Assembly (NCBI GenBank): GCA_949130495.1
Contig: OX422207.1
Coordinates: 370,967,868-371,031,867 of the forward strand
From: Sambucus nigra
Lineage: Eukaryota > Streptophyta > Magnoliopsida > Dipsacales > Adoxaceae
DNA length: 64,000 bases
Reading direction: 5' to 3'
In this document: positions 25,014-38,000 of the stretch, piece after piece
How positions within the stretch are numbered: the first letter of the stretch is position 1
Layout of the letters: each line of letters begins with the position of its first letter
Program-made: the position numbers and the translations under genes
The notes under the pieces: generated by a model
Databases searched by the model: none
What the model saw: the letters and a program-made list of their open reading frames with translations, nothing else
Told to the model about the DNA's origin: nothing

Positions 25014-25965
25014 ACATCAAGTCCCACTTGATTATGAATAGTTATATTTATATACATATAATGATTCTAAGACCGCCCCTCCGAGTTTCCCCACTAGGCG
25101 CGCCTCTAAGTAACCATCATCTTCCAGGGGCCTATCAAAAAAGGCAGCCTGGGCACCTATCGCAACGTCGGGAAGCGGCAATATGCCTGCGGGAGAGTCA
25201 TAACGACACCCGGAATTACCTCACCAGCACAGAAAATATATAACAACACTCATATGGCCTGGGACTATATCCACCCTGCATTCACTAGCCAGGGGGCATC
25301 ACCTAACGTGCGGACCTCCCTTATGATGTCATTTAGAGAGGTGTGTTTAACCAAATTATCATTTACCATTATCATGATTTAGTAAATTATCCTTTACCAT
25401 CATCATTACCATTTCCATTTCATTTTCAATTCCAAATTACGTTGTATGTTTCTTTTTATCCGAAACCATATTCATTTACATTATTGTAAATAATTCACCT
25501 TATTATCCGGAGCCATACGATAAATTATATCGTCATTACAACCTCAAAAGAGTGAATAAACTCACAATTATCTCCAAAAAATTTAGGGTATTACTTCAAA
25601 ACCCCAATACTATGATACCTCAAAGGAATGAATAAACTTTCAATTCATTCTCCCAACATTCGTTTACGGTGTTATTATGAACCATCAAGATTAACATAGC
25701 TCCATTGAGCTCCTGAAATCTCCCAACACAACTCTATAACTCCTAGCCTCAATATAATTAACTAGAAGAAAAGAATGCCCTAACATCAAATGGCATAACC
25801 CGGAAAAAGTCCCCACATAACCCATTTCTAATGTAGGGTAAATAGCTAACTCATCTAAAACTCTAGGACTCTAAGTTTACTTCATTCAAGAAGGTTCTTA
25901 GGCCCTAAACTTAAAGAAAATGATTTGGAATTGAGTTATAAAATTAACTCAAAAATAGCAGGAAA

Positions 25966-26125
25966 ACGAATCAATTCGCCCAAAAAGCGAATCGATTCGG
26001 ACTAAAAATCCTGGGATTCTGTAAACTGCCGAATCGATTCGGCCTTAACCCGAATCGATTTGGGTACCCAGACCTGGGAACTGACCCTTAGCGAATCGAT
26101 TCACCCAGGGGCGAATCGATTTGGC
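25966..26125. repeat. CpG palindrome cluster in C 3' LTR
   Basis: Six occurrences of GAATCGATTC or a one-base variant, near 25967, 25988, 26030, 26051, 26092 and 26111. Linkers of 7-30 bp contain 'cctgggattctg' and 'cagacctgggaactg'. The counterpart at about 32797-32980 has one more unit. Confidence 0.9.
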
Positions 26126-26985
26126 CTGGAGAAATTGCCAAGAATGGCTTATGGGTTGTAAACCCTAGATTTTCTCCAAACCTCAAATCCCTTCCATTCT
26201 ACACACATCCAACAATATTAATCTACCCCAAATCATCCAACATGATTATTAACTACTAAAACCCATAATTTCATCATCAAAAACTAATATTAGGGTTAGA
26301 TCACCACAAAATCCATTTTTGATCCATAAATGCAAATACACAACTATCACACAATTTAGTCATCTTAAATCATATATTAGAAAGTAAAAAACTTGCCTTA
26401 GAGTTGAAATCTCAGATTTCTTTTGGGTAGAAGCAATCCCAATCTTCAATCTCCAAATCTCTCTTCTTTATCCATTTTTCTCTTCCTCTCTGTTTCTCTC
26501 CTTTTCTCTCTATGTTTTAAGACATGTAATAGGGAAATTAGGGGATTTAGAAGACTAAAATCGGGGCTTAACACAAGTCTCCAAACTTAAGTGGTTAATA
26601 CCACATTAAAATGACTCTCAAATATGCATTTAAGTTAAAACCAGGTAAAAGTGCCCGAAATCCAAAAATACAATATGGCACTTATTTTTACTGTCTCGGA
26701 CATTCTGGGACTAACTACACCCTGTAAACTGGCATCCGGCAATTTTATAATTTATTTCGAGTTCCAATTTTATTTAAACCATAATGTCATTTAAAATACA
26801 TGACACCATAAAACACACAACCGAATGATATTTACTTTCTCATGCAGTAAATATGCAATAACCCAGTAAATATTAACCTTCAACTCATTTAATTAATATT
26901 TACTCCAGTTCCAACATTTTATATAATTACCTCATGCGATAAATTAATATAAAATTAGCCTCCTAAAAGCGAGGGTTGTTACATA

Positions 26986-27030
26986 CTCCCCCCCCCCCCC
27001 CCTTATGAGGGAATTTTGCCCTCAAAATTC
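26986..27030 (-). promoter_or_regulatory. PPT of element C, with a 13-base G run
   Basis: On the plus strand a run of 13 C (26990-27002), so the sense PPT is a G13 tract beside the LTR start TGTAACAACC. The adjacent 'gaattttgccctcaaaattc' is the C version of the conserved block beside the PPT. The run is longer than in A or B. Confidence 0.85.
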
Positions 27031-28744
27031 GGGCATACCCTATACGCATAAAGGGTATACTATCTTAAACTATCATTCTATCGTCTTAAACAAACCCTCG
27101 TTATTACGGCGTCCCAAAATGGACTTGGACTAAGGTCGTCACTAGCGATCTCAGTCTACAATCTTTGTACTCTGGCATAGCACAAAGTGTTCCTCACAAA
27201 CTATCAATTCTAACCTCCTACGGCGGAAGATGATAACCACGCGACTTGGCGTAAATAGTCTTATGTCCTGAATCGCGTTACATCCCTGCTCGGGGATGCT
27301 TACACCAACGCTAAATGGCTTAACCCCAACACTACTCAACTTCTCCTCGCATAGCCGTAGCTCTTCAAAGCATATTGCTCAAAAGCCCAATCATTAAGGA
27401 ATTGTTACAAGACCGCTACAAGTCCAAGGAACCAATTGTTCGCTGGCCTCACCCAACGAGTATGCAAATTTCTCTACCGGCAACACGAGGTCACTTATAG
27501 TGCCATACCTTAGGAAATGATTCAAATTCTTGTACGGTAAATTTCCATCCACACAAGTCATTGATCCTATCCATCCATTTATCCCAAGGCGTACATTCGA
27601 AGCATGCCTCTCGGCATTAAGTCAACTTCCTCCATTCATCCACCCACTTTAGGGTGGTAAAATATACTCCATTTCCATACAGCTCCCATTTCTTCATGGA
27701 AACTTTACCAAACCTTCGACACGAATTATCTAGTCTCGGTGCACCACTATTTTAATAGGCACCTCCTACAGTTCTACCATTTCTCCACAAAGAGCGAAGC
27801 GTACTTTTCTGCATGTAGTCCGCCCATAATGGCCGAAAAAGCAACGATTTGGGTCGAACGATCGACAATTTTCTCAAACATGATCATGACCAGTTTGATG
27901 CCGGCAATTCAATGCAAACGTCTATGAATATACCCTTCTTCGTTCCACCGCTACTCTCTTCACACGAGTAGGTGAAATGGCCAATCATAGACCATAATTC
28001 TCTTGCTACAAAGTCTTCCTAGTCATGTTCATTTCATTTGGCTTTCCATGCCATCACAAATATCTCCGACGGGTTTCTTACTCGACACATCTACTACCCC
28101 AATCGCATTCCCTTAGTGAATGAGAAAAATCCAATCAATAGTCCGTTATGGACTTCGTATACCAACTCGATTTCTCCCACTACATACTGCAACAACTTGT
28201 TGCTCGCGAGAAAGACTAAATTTCCTGCCCGGGAAATGGTGCCTCCAAAACTTTAAGGAGATTGCTACCGTAATGAATTCTAAATTAAGCATGGGATAAT
28301 ACTTCCCACAAGTTTAAGCTTGTGAGACGCATAAACAACGGGTCCATGCTCCAGTACTATTATCCCGCTCCTGGCAAAGACTTATTCATTAAATCTAAAT
28401 CCACCCTCGAGCTTGACCACATGAACTCGGGAGTGAAATTCATCTCATCCTTTTAACTCCCTCGAAAGTTAAGTTACCAACGTAACACTTTAACTAAGAG
28501 AGGTCTCATCTCCTTCGGCCTAACCTCCGAAATCTCTCGAGATTCCATACTCCTCATTTTTAGGGACCTACTCCCCCTAAGGGTTAACCCACAACATATT
28601 TGTGGTCAACTCCCTATAGCCTTCCTAAATCAACATCACCTGCCCTAACGGACTTTACGTCCTAATAAATCTAAGGTCGATCTATATATATCCTATCTAA
28701 GTCGTAGACGTATAAAACTAAGTATATCCCTAGTGTCCAATACC

Positions 28745-28860
28745 TTTCTCAACTCCCGACATTCGCTCGGTTTTATGCGTGGGACGTCTCACCGAAGCGA
28801 AATCCAAACAAGGAACCCTCACGTTACACTACTACCTCGCATCGTCGATCATCAAGATAT
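28745..28860 (-). repeat. Conserved internal block, copy C1
   Basis: Contains 'gcgtgggacgtctcac' followed by 'agcgaaatccaaacaaggaa'. Similar blocks lie at about 29250-29365 (C2), 9625-9745 (A) and 34410-34530 (B). Its centre, GTGRGACGTCYCAC, is close to self-complementary. Indels between copies are not multiples of three, which argues against a coding role. Confidence 0.75.
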
Positions 28861-29249
28861 AACGGTCTAAGACACATGATCGGGACCAGTAAAATTTTAA
28901 TTCGTAACCCTATTAATAAGATTTTACTTCTATGTATTACCATTGCATCATTAAGGATTTCAACTAATCAGACATTTACTTTCCGTAAAGTCTTACAAAT
29001 ATTTATCCCATTATATACACAACTTGGCCTTCTCATCAAAGCATAACCAGAAGTCTCAATTCGACTTCATATCTCAGTCTCCCTCATATCTATCAGAGGA
29101 GAAAACTATATACAGTGCTTCTATCTCGCACTTTAGTAGCCCTTAATCACTCTTTTACGTGATTATCGGCTAAACCTTTCAACCCAACTTTTAATCAACA
29201 AAATAAAATAAAATGAAATGGAATGAACTAAAAGAAGAAAGAACAGCAT

Positions 29250-29365
29250 CTCTCCACTCCCAACGTCGTTAAGGTTCACGCGTGGAGCGTCCCGCAAAAG
29301 CGGAATCCAAACAAGGAACCCCTCCTATGCATTACTACTTAACCTTGTTGGTCGTGGAGATAAGG
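29250..29365 (-). repeat. Conserved internal block, copy C2
   Basis: A second, more diverged copy in the same element, about 500 bp from copy C1: 'gcgtggagcgtcccgc' then 'gcggaatccaaacaaggaac'. It is also preceded by a 'ctcccaacgt' phrase like the other copies. Confidence 0.7.
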
Positions 29366-29801
29366 CATACCAATCACATACAATGCAAACAAGCAATCAA
29401 ACACACAAACAAGATAACACAACAAGAAATAAAAACCTCCTACTTACCTCAACCACCCCTATAAAGTCTCAACCTATATCTAGGAGAGATATTATAGGAC
29501 AACTAGTTCCATCCTAAAACTAGAAGTAGGACAACCTCACAATCTATTTGCTTGTTATCACCCCAATCAAGATAAAATATATTTACTTGTATAGTACACA
29601 TCATACAAGTAGCATATAACGCACATAATACTTAGAAGGAAAATATATCATCACTCGCTTTATAACGAGTGAAGGGAAATATATAACTTCCTTACCATGG
29701 AAGTCATATATTTACTCTATTTATAGTAGCGTCGATACTACCACAAACTCAATATACACACCCAAATCTATAGTAAATACAATATTACTCTATCTTATCA
29801 T

Positions 29802-29820
29802 GGGGGGGGGGGGGGGGGGG
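29802..29820. repeat. G19 homopolymer
   Basis: Nineteen consecutive G on the plus strand, inside the internal domain of C. It is the longest G run in the window. Its exact length should be treated with caution because such runs are error-prone in sequencing. Confidence 0.9.
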
Positions 29821-30913
29821 AATGCACCACCCACTAATAAGGTGGGATTCCCACCAACATTCTTGCTAATCACTCCGACTGAAACTAATGGTTCTCAGAC
29901 ACCGTTCTCGAGTCTTATCCGAACCAATATTACCTCCGTCAACTCCCCAACTAAGCACTTTATATTTGCCCTTGTTCTCCAATCAACATAATGAAAATGC
30001 GTGGTTCTATATTCCAAATCATAGTCATTGTTCCATCCCTAGCTGCCAAAAATTTTCTAACACAATCCCTTCTACTTTCTCAATAAAAGAGAACACGCTA
30101 CCGGCCTCCTCTTCCTCAGTTCAATGAAGCCTCCCCAGGCGGATGTCCACCAATGGGTTTTCATGATCACTGCTCCATCAGAAGTGTTAACGACACTTAT
30201 TCTGGAGCCTATCATTCCATTGGAGGGCTCTTTCTTCCTTATTTTGGTGAACGGCTTCCCTAACCGTACAACTCTTTATTCACGTGTCGGCCTCTGACCG
30301 AGCCTCGCATGAACATTTGAGGATCTACCTTCTCTTCCTTCCAGTTATCCCAGAGAAACTTACTATAGAAAGTATCTACCGAGTTTCTCCATGGGCAAAA
30401 CTTTCAGCACCCACAATTATGGTGACTACGTTCCCACCATTTCAACACTACTCCTACGGGTGAAGGATTTTCCTCCATCCTTTTTTTTTATCTGGGCACT
30501 TCTCCGCTTCAATTTAACGTTGCTTGAAATCTCAAGCTTAGTACCACCTTTTTGTTCTAGCGGTACCTGGAAAACTATGTCTACTGTAATTAGTAGTCGC
30601 AGTAGCAAGACAAGAAAGTGCTACAAAAAGGGAGCGACCTCCAAAGCGGTCCTCATCCCCGACCACAACTTACAGTTCCTAGTAATTCCATCTCGCGACG
30701 CCTTCACCATAACTTTCTCTGGCGCCCTTCTTCAATAGACCTACTACTCTCACATGAATGCGTAAAAGATTCTATAGTATCTACCTCATGGCATAAGAAC
30801 GAGATCTCACAAGAGAAATCAACGATCTTAATCCTAAGGCTCTATGTCCAATCAAAAGCAACGCTGAAAGCGTAAAGCATTCACACAGATTCCTAAGGAC
30901 TCTAAAACTTGAT

Positions 30914-30925
30914 GCTCTGATACCA
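30914..30925 (-). promoter_or_regulatory. Primer-binding site of element C (initiator tRNA-Met)
   Basis: In sense TGGTATCAGAGC, two bases inside the 5' LTR end, identical to the PBS of A. Confidence 0.93.
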
Positions 30926-30927
30926 TC

Positions 30928-33837
30928 TGTGACAACCCGCCATCCGAAATAGGGGGTGGCCAGCCCGATACTCCAAAATAATGGAATCATGGATGGAATC
31001 ATTCTCAGCATCACAACAAAATAAGAAGTATACAGGATAACCACTCCTTATTTCAGAAAAACGGGTTGCCAAAAATTTTGATTTTTAAAGTTTATAAAAG
31101 AAAACAACTTAATAACCCCATAAAAAAAGAAAGTGGAAATCCAGAGGAAATTATATTACATACCCCCAAATGTACAATAAGGGACCGAATATGCTGTCGG
31201 TCACAGACTCGTACAATAATATTAAACAAATTCATTAAATTACATAATACATTACATTAATCAATTACAAAAGCTTGGGCCTCTCGCCCGAGTAAAAAAG
31301 AACCCGATCTTTACTAGAGTGCAAGGATGACGGCGTCAATTATAATATATCCCATAATACCCGCAAAGCATCACGGATCGTTAAAATTATACCGGGATTG
31401 GAAATGTCAAAACAAGCGTCCTTGCGATGGAGCACCTGGACGGATACAAGATGCATGCACAACAAGAAATATGAACGGCTCAGGGCCCGATTCTATATGA
31501 TTACCAGATGAATAAAAAGTATGACAATTATGAATGATAAATCAAGATGAAAAGAAATGAGAATCTACCTACACAATTTAAAGCATAAGCTAAGACAATT
31601 TAATTAATCAAAAATCTAATTAAGTTATGCAAGAGAAAAGAATAATTAACATAAATTTAAAACTCCATCATTTTATACCATTCCATTTCATTATTATGTT
31701 CCTTATCAGGAACTCATAATTATAGTGTTTATGCTCTTTCTAGCATTCCATTCCTTTACAGGAATACAATCATCATCAAATGCTCTTTGTGGCATTTCAT
31801 TGTGATCTTTGTGTCACTTCATCGTGCTCTTTATGGCATTTGACATACATCAAGTCCCACTTGATTATGAATAGTTATATTTATATACATATAACGATTC
31901 TAAGACCTCCCCTCCGAGTTTCCCCACTGGGCTCGCCTCTAAGTAACCATCATCTTCCAGGGGCCTATCAAAAAAGGCAGCCTGGGCACCTATCGCAACG
32001 TCGGGAAGCGGCCATATGCCTGCGGGAGAGTCATAACGACACCCGGAATTACCTCACCAGCACAGAAAATATATAACAACACTCATATGGCCTGGGACTA
32101 TATCCACCCTGCATTCACTAGCCAGGGGGCATCACCTCACGCGCGGACCTCCCTTATGATGTCATTTAGAGAGGTGTGTTTAACCAAATTATCATTTACC
32201 ATTATCTTGATTTAGTAAATTATCCTTTACCATCATCATTACCATTTCCATTTCATTTTCAATTCCAAATTACGTTGTATGTTTCTTTTTATCCGAAACC
32301 ATATTCATTTACATTATTGTAAATAATTCACCTTATTATCCGGAGCCATACGATAAATTATATCGTCATTACAACCTCAAAAGAGTGAATAAACTCATAA
32401 TTATCTCCAAAAATTTTAGGGTATTACTTCGAAACCCCAATACTATGATACCTCAAAGGAATGAATAAACTTTCAATTCATTCTCCCAACATTCGTTTAC
32501 GGTGTTATTATGAACCATCAAGATTAACATAACTCCATTGAGCTCCTGAAATCTCCCAACACAACTCTTTAACTCCTAGCCTCAATATAATTAACTAGAA
32601 GAAAAGAATGCCCTAACATCAAATGGCATAACCCGGAAAAAGTCCCCACATAACCCATTTCTAATGTAGGGTAAATAGCTAACTCATCTAAAACTATAGG
32701 ACTCTAAGTTTACTTCATTCAAGAAGGTTCTTAGGCCCTAAACTTAAAGAAAATGATTTGGAATTGAGTTATAAAATTAACTCAAAAATAGCAGGAAAAC
32801 GAATCGATTCGCCCTAGCAAATCGATTCGCCCAAAAAGCGAATCAGTTCGGACTAAAAAACCTGGGATTCTGTAAACTGCCGAATCGATTCGGCCTTAAC
32901 CCGAATCGATTCGGGTACCCAGACCTGGGAACTGACCCTTAGCGAATCGATTCGCCCAGGGGGCAGAATCGATTTGGCCCGAAGAAATTGCCAAGAATGG
33001 CTTACGGGTTGTAAACCCTAGATTTTCTCCAAACCTCAAATCCCTTCCATTCTACACACATCCAACAATATTAATCTACCCCAAATCATCCTACATGATT
33101 ATTAACTACTAAAACCCACAATTTCATCATCAAAAACTAATATTAGGGTTAGATCACCACAAAATCCATTTTTTATCCATAAATGCAAATACACAACTAT
33201 TACACAATTTACTCATTTTAAATCATATATTAGTAAGTAGAAAACTAGCCTTAGAGTTGAAATCTCAGATTTCTTTTGGGTAGAAGCAATCCCAATCTTC
33301 AATCTCCAAATCTCTTTTCTTTCTCCATTTTTCTCTTCCTCTCTCTTTCTCTCCTTTTCTCTCTATGTTTTAAGACATGTAATAGGGAAATTATGGGATT
33401 TAGAAGACTAAAATTGGGGCTTAACACAAGTCTCCCAACTTAAGTGGTTAATACCACATTAAAATTACTCCTAAATACGCATTTAAGTTAAAACCAGGTA
33501 AAAGTGCCCGAAATCCAAAAATACAATATGGCACTTATTTTGACTGTCTCAGACATTCTGGGACTAACTACACCCTCTAAACTGGCATCCTATAATTTTT
33601 ATAATTTATTTCGAGTTCCAATTTCATTTAAACCATAATGTCATTTAAAATACATGACACCATAAAACACACAACCGAATGATATTTACTTTCTCATGCA
33701 GTAAATATGCAATAACCCAGTAAATATTAACCTTCAACTCATTTAATTAATATTTACTCCAATTCCAACATTTTATATAATTACCTCATGCGGTAAATTA
33801 ATATAAAATTAGCCTCCTAAAAGCGAGGGTTGTTACA
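30928..33837 (-). repeat. 5' LTR of element C
   Basis: 2,910 bp, nearly identical to 24097-26985. The main difference is an extra ~20-bp palindrome unit ('gaatcgattcgccctagca') near 32800. The hairpin at 31476-31489 has one arm base changed (CGGC against CCCG). Confidence 0.92.
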
Positions 33838-33842
33838 CGACT

Positions 33843-34700
33843 CTGCTCCAATCCCCAAACTGTTGGATCCTCCCTTTGCCCGAGAGATCCCTCGCATGTA
33901 TCTCTACAATCTTTCAACCCATCTCTTGTGTGATAGCTCTCCTTATTATACATATGTCTGAACTATCTTTCTCCTCGATGAGATTCAATCCATCTTACTT
34001 TTATAGTTCTGCTTCTAACTTACCCATATGCATACGTTCAACACATACATTTCCACATCTTCTCATCACGGATGATACTGAAAATCTAACTAACTAGGGA
34101 GCCCATACACCCTATATCCCATGTATACCTGCACAATTATACCAAACCTAATATATTTACATCAAACTAATCCTTACATACTTGGCGTGACTATACAGTA
34201 GGGGTATACTCAATTACCCTACTAATCTTAACTTAAGTATTATAGAGATTTCCCCACCGACACACTAGTGATGCAAACGTTCCACAATGCTTCCTACACA
34301 ACAATACTCGGCTCCACTGGCCTTAAATCATAAGATAACTCTCAACTCATAGTTTTATCCACATACACGTGCAATAACTAAAGTACTAAGTCTATGCCCT
34401 AATGACCACACATCTCTCAACTCTTGATGATCACTAGGGTTCATGCGTGGGACGTCTCACAAGCGAAATCCAAATAAGTAACTCTCTCGATACACTACAA
34501 ACTAGCATTGTCGATCATCGAGATTCGTAGGCCCAAAGCACATAATCGAGAAACACAAAATCCTATCCCCGGATGTATAAGTCTAATACTCAACTCATAC
34601 ATCTCTAAAGGAGTCATATAATACGACATTATCATTATCACTAAGTCCTCGGTACTAAATCAACAACGAGTTCGATCTCTATGCTCAGTGGTAAACTCGA
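33843..34700. other. Internal segment of element B right of C
   Basis: Non-coding continuation of B after C. It includes B's copy of the conserved ~110-bp block at about 34410-34530 ('gcgtgggacgtctcac' then 'agcgaaatccaaa'). No RT motif is seen where RT should follow protease, so pol is deleted or decayed beyond recognition. Confidence 0.6.
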
Positions 34701-34739
34701 TATACCCTGAATCACATCAGTAAAAGTCCCTACGTACCA

Positions 34740-35009
34740 GGATCAAATATAACACGACAAATATACTCTCCGAAATCTCCTCTATAATATAATATATAAG
34801 CGGCCTAGAACCTTTTTCAAGTGAAACCTCGCAAAACAACACATCCTACCCTGGAATAGCGAACACGATAGTCCTGCTGTAATAGTCCACCATCTCTCAA
34901 ACCATCGCTAACCAGTCCATACCCAAGATGACATCATACTCGCATAACACATCTCTCTAAAATGAGTAAATGTACAAAAACGTATCCTCTCAGTGTCTAA
35001 TAAGCACCC
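34740..35009 (-). pseudogene. Protease C-terminal relic of element B
   Basis: The minus strand reads 'YDVILGMDWL', the conserved C-terminal motif of Ty3-type retropepsins. It is followed by a 'VDY' stretch and by degraded sequence with stops. Upstream in sense the frame runs into the AAAAG target site of solo LTR X at 35010-35014 and resumes at 39628. The fragment confirms that B derives from an autonomous gag-pol element. It is not functional: stops and the LTR insertion separate it from its active-site part. Confidence 0.7.
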
Positions 35010-35014
35010 AAAAG

Positions 35015-38000
35015 TGTTTAATTTATGTCCTGAATAGAAGCATTTTAGTCGCTCATTTTTAATAAAATTGGCCTTATGTTCGTATTTTATTATTTCGCAG
35101 GTCAATAGGCAGTCACAACATCAAATAGTGATGAATGAAGTCAATTATGACAAAGTAGCGGTCAAATGCATTAAATGAAGAAAATCAAAACGACCATAAA
35201 GTCAGAATTCCTGTTTGAGCTTGTGAATTTCGATTCCCTAAGCCCTTGCCCGTACCAAACCTAAGTCTAAGCCGAGCCCGAGCCATTATTCGAGACTTGT
35301 GTGTGTTTAGTTTGTACTTAGGTTTTATTTACGTCGTATATAATTTTTAGGAATTATTTTATATTTTATTTATGTGCTTATAGTTGTAAATATTAGGATT
35401 CGTTATTGTGCGTCGAGTGTTTTTATAATTTTATATAAATATAATAGGTGTGTGTTTTATTTTTATTTCATTTATTTTTAGTTTTTTTAATTACTTTAAT
35501 TTTATTATTATTTTATTTTATTTGTTTTAAATTTTATTAGGTTAGTTATACTATTTTCTTTTATTTATAGGGTAAAAAATTAGTTTTATTAGATTTAATT
35601 TTTTTAGATTTTATTATTAATTGAGTCTTAGTTTATTTGAAAAAAAAATAGTCCAACTAAGCACACACACATTATCATGTACCTCACACATCCTAACACC
35701 CCTCACACCCATCTTCTCCATCCTTTATAGGATAACCGAACCAAATATACAGATCCACAAATATTGGTACCAAATCCCCTCTGGACTTAACCCACACCTG
35801 CTATGACACAAACCCACTTCGAGCATGAACCAACACTAAACCCAACCTGATCTTCCTACCGAGTTGCTCTAAACCCGCTTAGACCTCCAATCCAATTGCC
35901 AACTATAACCCACGAACCAATTTCAACAAAACCAAAACCCGGGTAGATAATACCAAACCACCTGCCTAGCTTTAAATCCCAAAAAAATTGCAATCCATCT
36001 TCCTCTTTTTAAGTCACCTGCCAAGATCAAAAACCTACGTGTAAAGCCCTCCAAATCTTCTCTGACTTAGCCAAATAGAATCCCACCAAATCTTCCAACA
36101 GAAATACACTTCATGGGTTATAAAACAAGGGAGGGAAACTCATTTAAGAGGAGGACTCTCAGAGATATAGGACGGGCGCGAGAGAGAATAGAGAGACTGC
36201 AGAGAGAGTTCAATATCTTATTTTTACATTTGGGAGTATAAAAAATTCAGAAAAATACAAAAAAAATAGCTTAGTGTTAGAATAATTTTATGTTTAGTGT
36301 TAATTCTTATTTTTGAAATCAAGTGAAGTTGAGTGTGAAGACGTTGGACGCGATTCAAGGAATCAATTCGAAAGGAGACTTTTGCGTATTGTATTTCTTG
36401 CTCTTCTATTTAAATTCTTGTTACATGTTTGTGATTGTGCTTGATTATTTAATTATTCTTGACTAGTCACCCCATTCAAGGGGTGGGATGAAACTCATAG
36501 GATGTTAATTTAATTTCATAATTTATTTAATTGCTATACTTCTAGGCTAATTAATTTGGAATAGTCACAATTTAATTTATATAAAGTGAGGTAGTAAATT
36601 AATTTTGAAAGTTAATATTTGATTTTAGGAATAGAACTAGAGATAGGTATTTTTCCTAAAATTTAAATATTAATTCGACGTTGTATTTTGAAAATTCGTA
36701 TATTTTTTAATGAATTAATCTTAGTGGATATTTTGTTAAAAAGAGTATGAATCTTAAGTTTTTTTTATATAGTGGAATTTTCAAATTAAATTGCTGAAAA
36801 TGATAGTATTGAATTTATGATTGTAAGGAGAGTTAAATTGTAAATTTAATATCTTCTCAAAACATTTCAGATTAAGAAATTAAAAATAACTGAATGTCAC
36901 ACCCCGCTAAATTCTAGCGTCTTCCGCCACCAAAACTAAGCCGGACATGAGTAATTAAAATACCATTCTTAGCATGAGATAGATATGAGACATATAAAAT
37001 AATCCACAAGATTAATGATAATCAATCTCAAAAGATAAACCATCTAACTAAGCGATAAAAGATCCATCACCATGTTAAACACCAAAAGAAAAGATAATAT
37101 AAACTCCTAATAATATAAAACTGAATCAATTGAATCTATAATGAAATATCTGAATAAAATTCATAACAACTTTGGAACCGAATGCCCAATAAAATTATAA
37201 ACTGAGTCTCAATATAAATACGAAGGAATGAAAACTAAACTAAACTACTAAGCACAAAGTACAGTATCTCCAGTTGTACGCCAAAAAAATATCCAAATAA
37301 TTCTATTCAGCTTCTCCAAAACTTGTTCCTAAAAAAAATTAGTCAACGCACGAGGTCAGAGCCCTGAGCATGAATACACACTACTCCCCTCAAACAAGAT
37401 CCTTGAATCCAGACAGTACCATTATACGCAATAAATATCACAATGGAATATTTTAAATAATAGGAGATAATTAAACGTGAGGAGGATAAATATCTAACCA
37501 CCCCCAAAGATTCTTATAAAAATCACACCAATATCATTTTAATTAACCCACCGCCCCCAAGTGTTAATTTAATTAAATCAACCCAAATTATCATTATTCT
37601 CACTTTTTATTATGGCAGTCCTCCCGCCCCGGGTGGTAATTTTTACCAAAGTTTAACACTTCCCCTTGCCAAAATGTCAGCCGAATCCGTTTAAACTATC
37701 AATCCCCCTCAATTTGACAAGGTTCCACACACGACACTACAGAAATCGCCAGCCGTCCCGTTTAAACTGTCAGCCCCCGCACATTATGTCACCACAAATT
37801 TTGATACCAATTTTTATCTTTGGAATCAATTATCATTTTCTCAATTTCACGATTAACAAATTACCCCACCCTTTTAATCGATGTGAGATCCTCAAAATAC
37901 CCCTTAGTCCCATACCTAAGGGTCCCCAAGTACACATACGTCATATCCTACATATAGGATGAATCACCATTGTAAAACACATCCTAGTCTCATGCCTAGG

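Larger units (their letters stand above)
24097..26985 (-). repeat. 3' LTR of element C
   Basis: 2,889 bp. On the plus strand it begins TGCGACAACCCACC (other copy TGTGACAACCCGCC) and ends GCGAGGGTTGTTACA. It contains a perfect hairpin (24643-24656), a 22-bp tandem repeat (24948-25013) and a palindrome cluster (25966-26125). ORFs such as 24947-25243 are not supported as genes, although the other LTR preserves them. Confidence 0.92.
27031..30913 (-). other. Internal domain of element C: non-coding
   Basis: No recognisable gag, protease, RT, RNase H or integrase on either strand. ORFs of 60-115 codons occur in several frames (such as 30391-30738 on the plus strand) but are antisense to the element and show no motif. 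Two copies of the conserved ~110-bp block lie at about 28745-28860 and 29250-29365. The domain has about the same length as in A, as expected for a LARD-type element whose internal RNA serves as template rather than message. Confidence 0.6.
24097..33837 (-). mobile_element. Element C: full-length non-autonomous Ty3 retrotransposon (Tekay-like LARD)
   Basis: A 9,741-bp complete element, flanked by perfect CGACT (24092-24096 and 33838-33842). LTRs are 24097-26985 and 30928-33837, with a 3.94-kb internal domain. The sense order is 5' LTR, PBS (30914-30925), internal domain, PPT (26986-27005), 3' LTR. The LTRs look only about 2-3 per cent different by eye apart from a ~20-bp unit, so this is a younger insertion than A or B. 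Its position inside B agrees. No intact gag or pol is present; the element plan is the same as in A. Confidence 0.92.

Noticed and set aside
24947..25243. 98-codon ORF present in both LTRs of C (also 31780-32076)
   Set aside because: Conservation is explained by LTR identity. It is antisense to the element and has no motif.
30391..30738. 115-codon plus-strand ORF in element C
   Set aside because: It lies antisense in a non-coding LARD internal domain, with no recognisable motif and other ORFs overlapping it.
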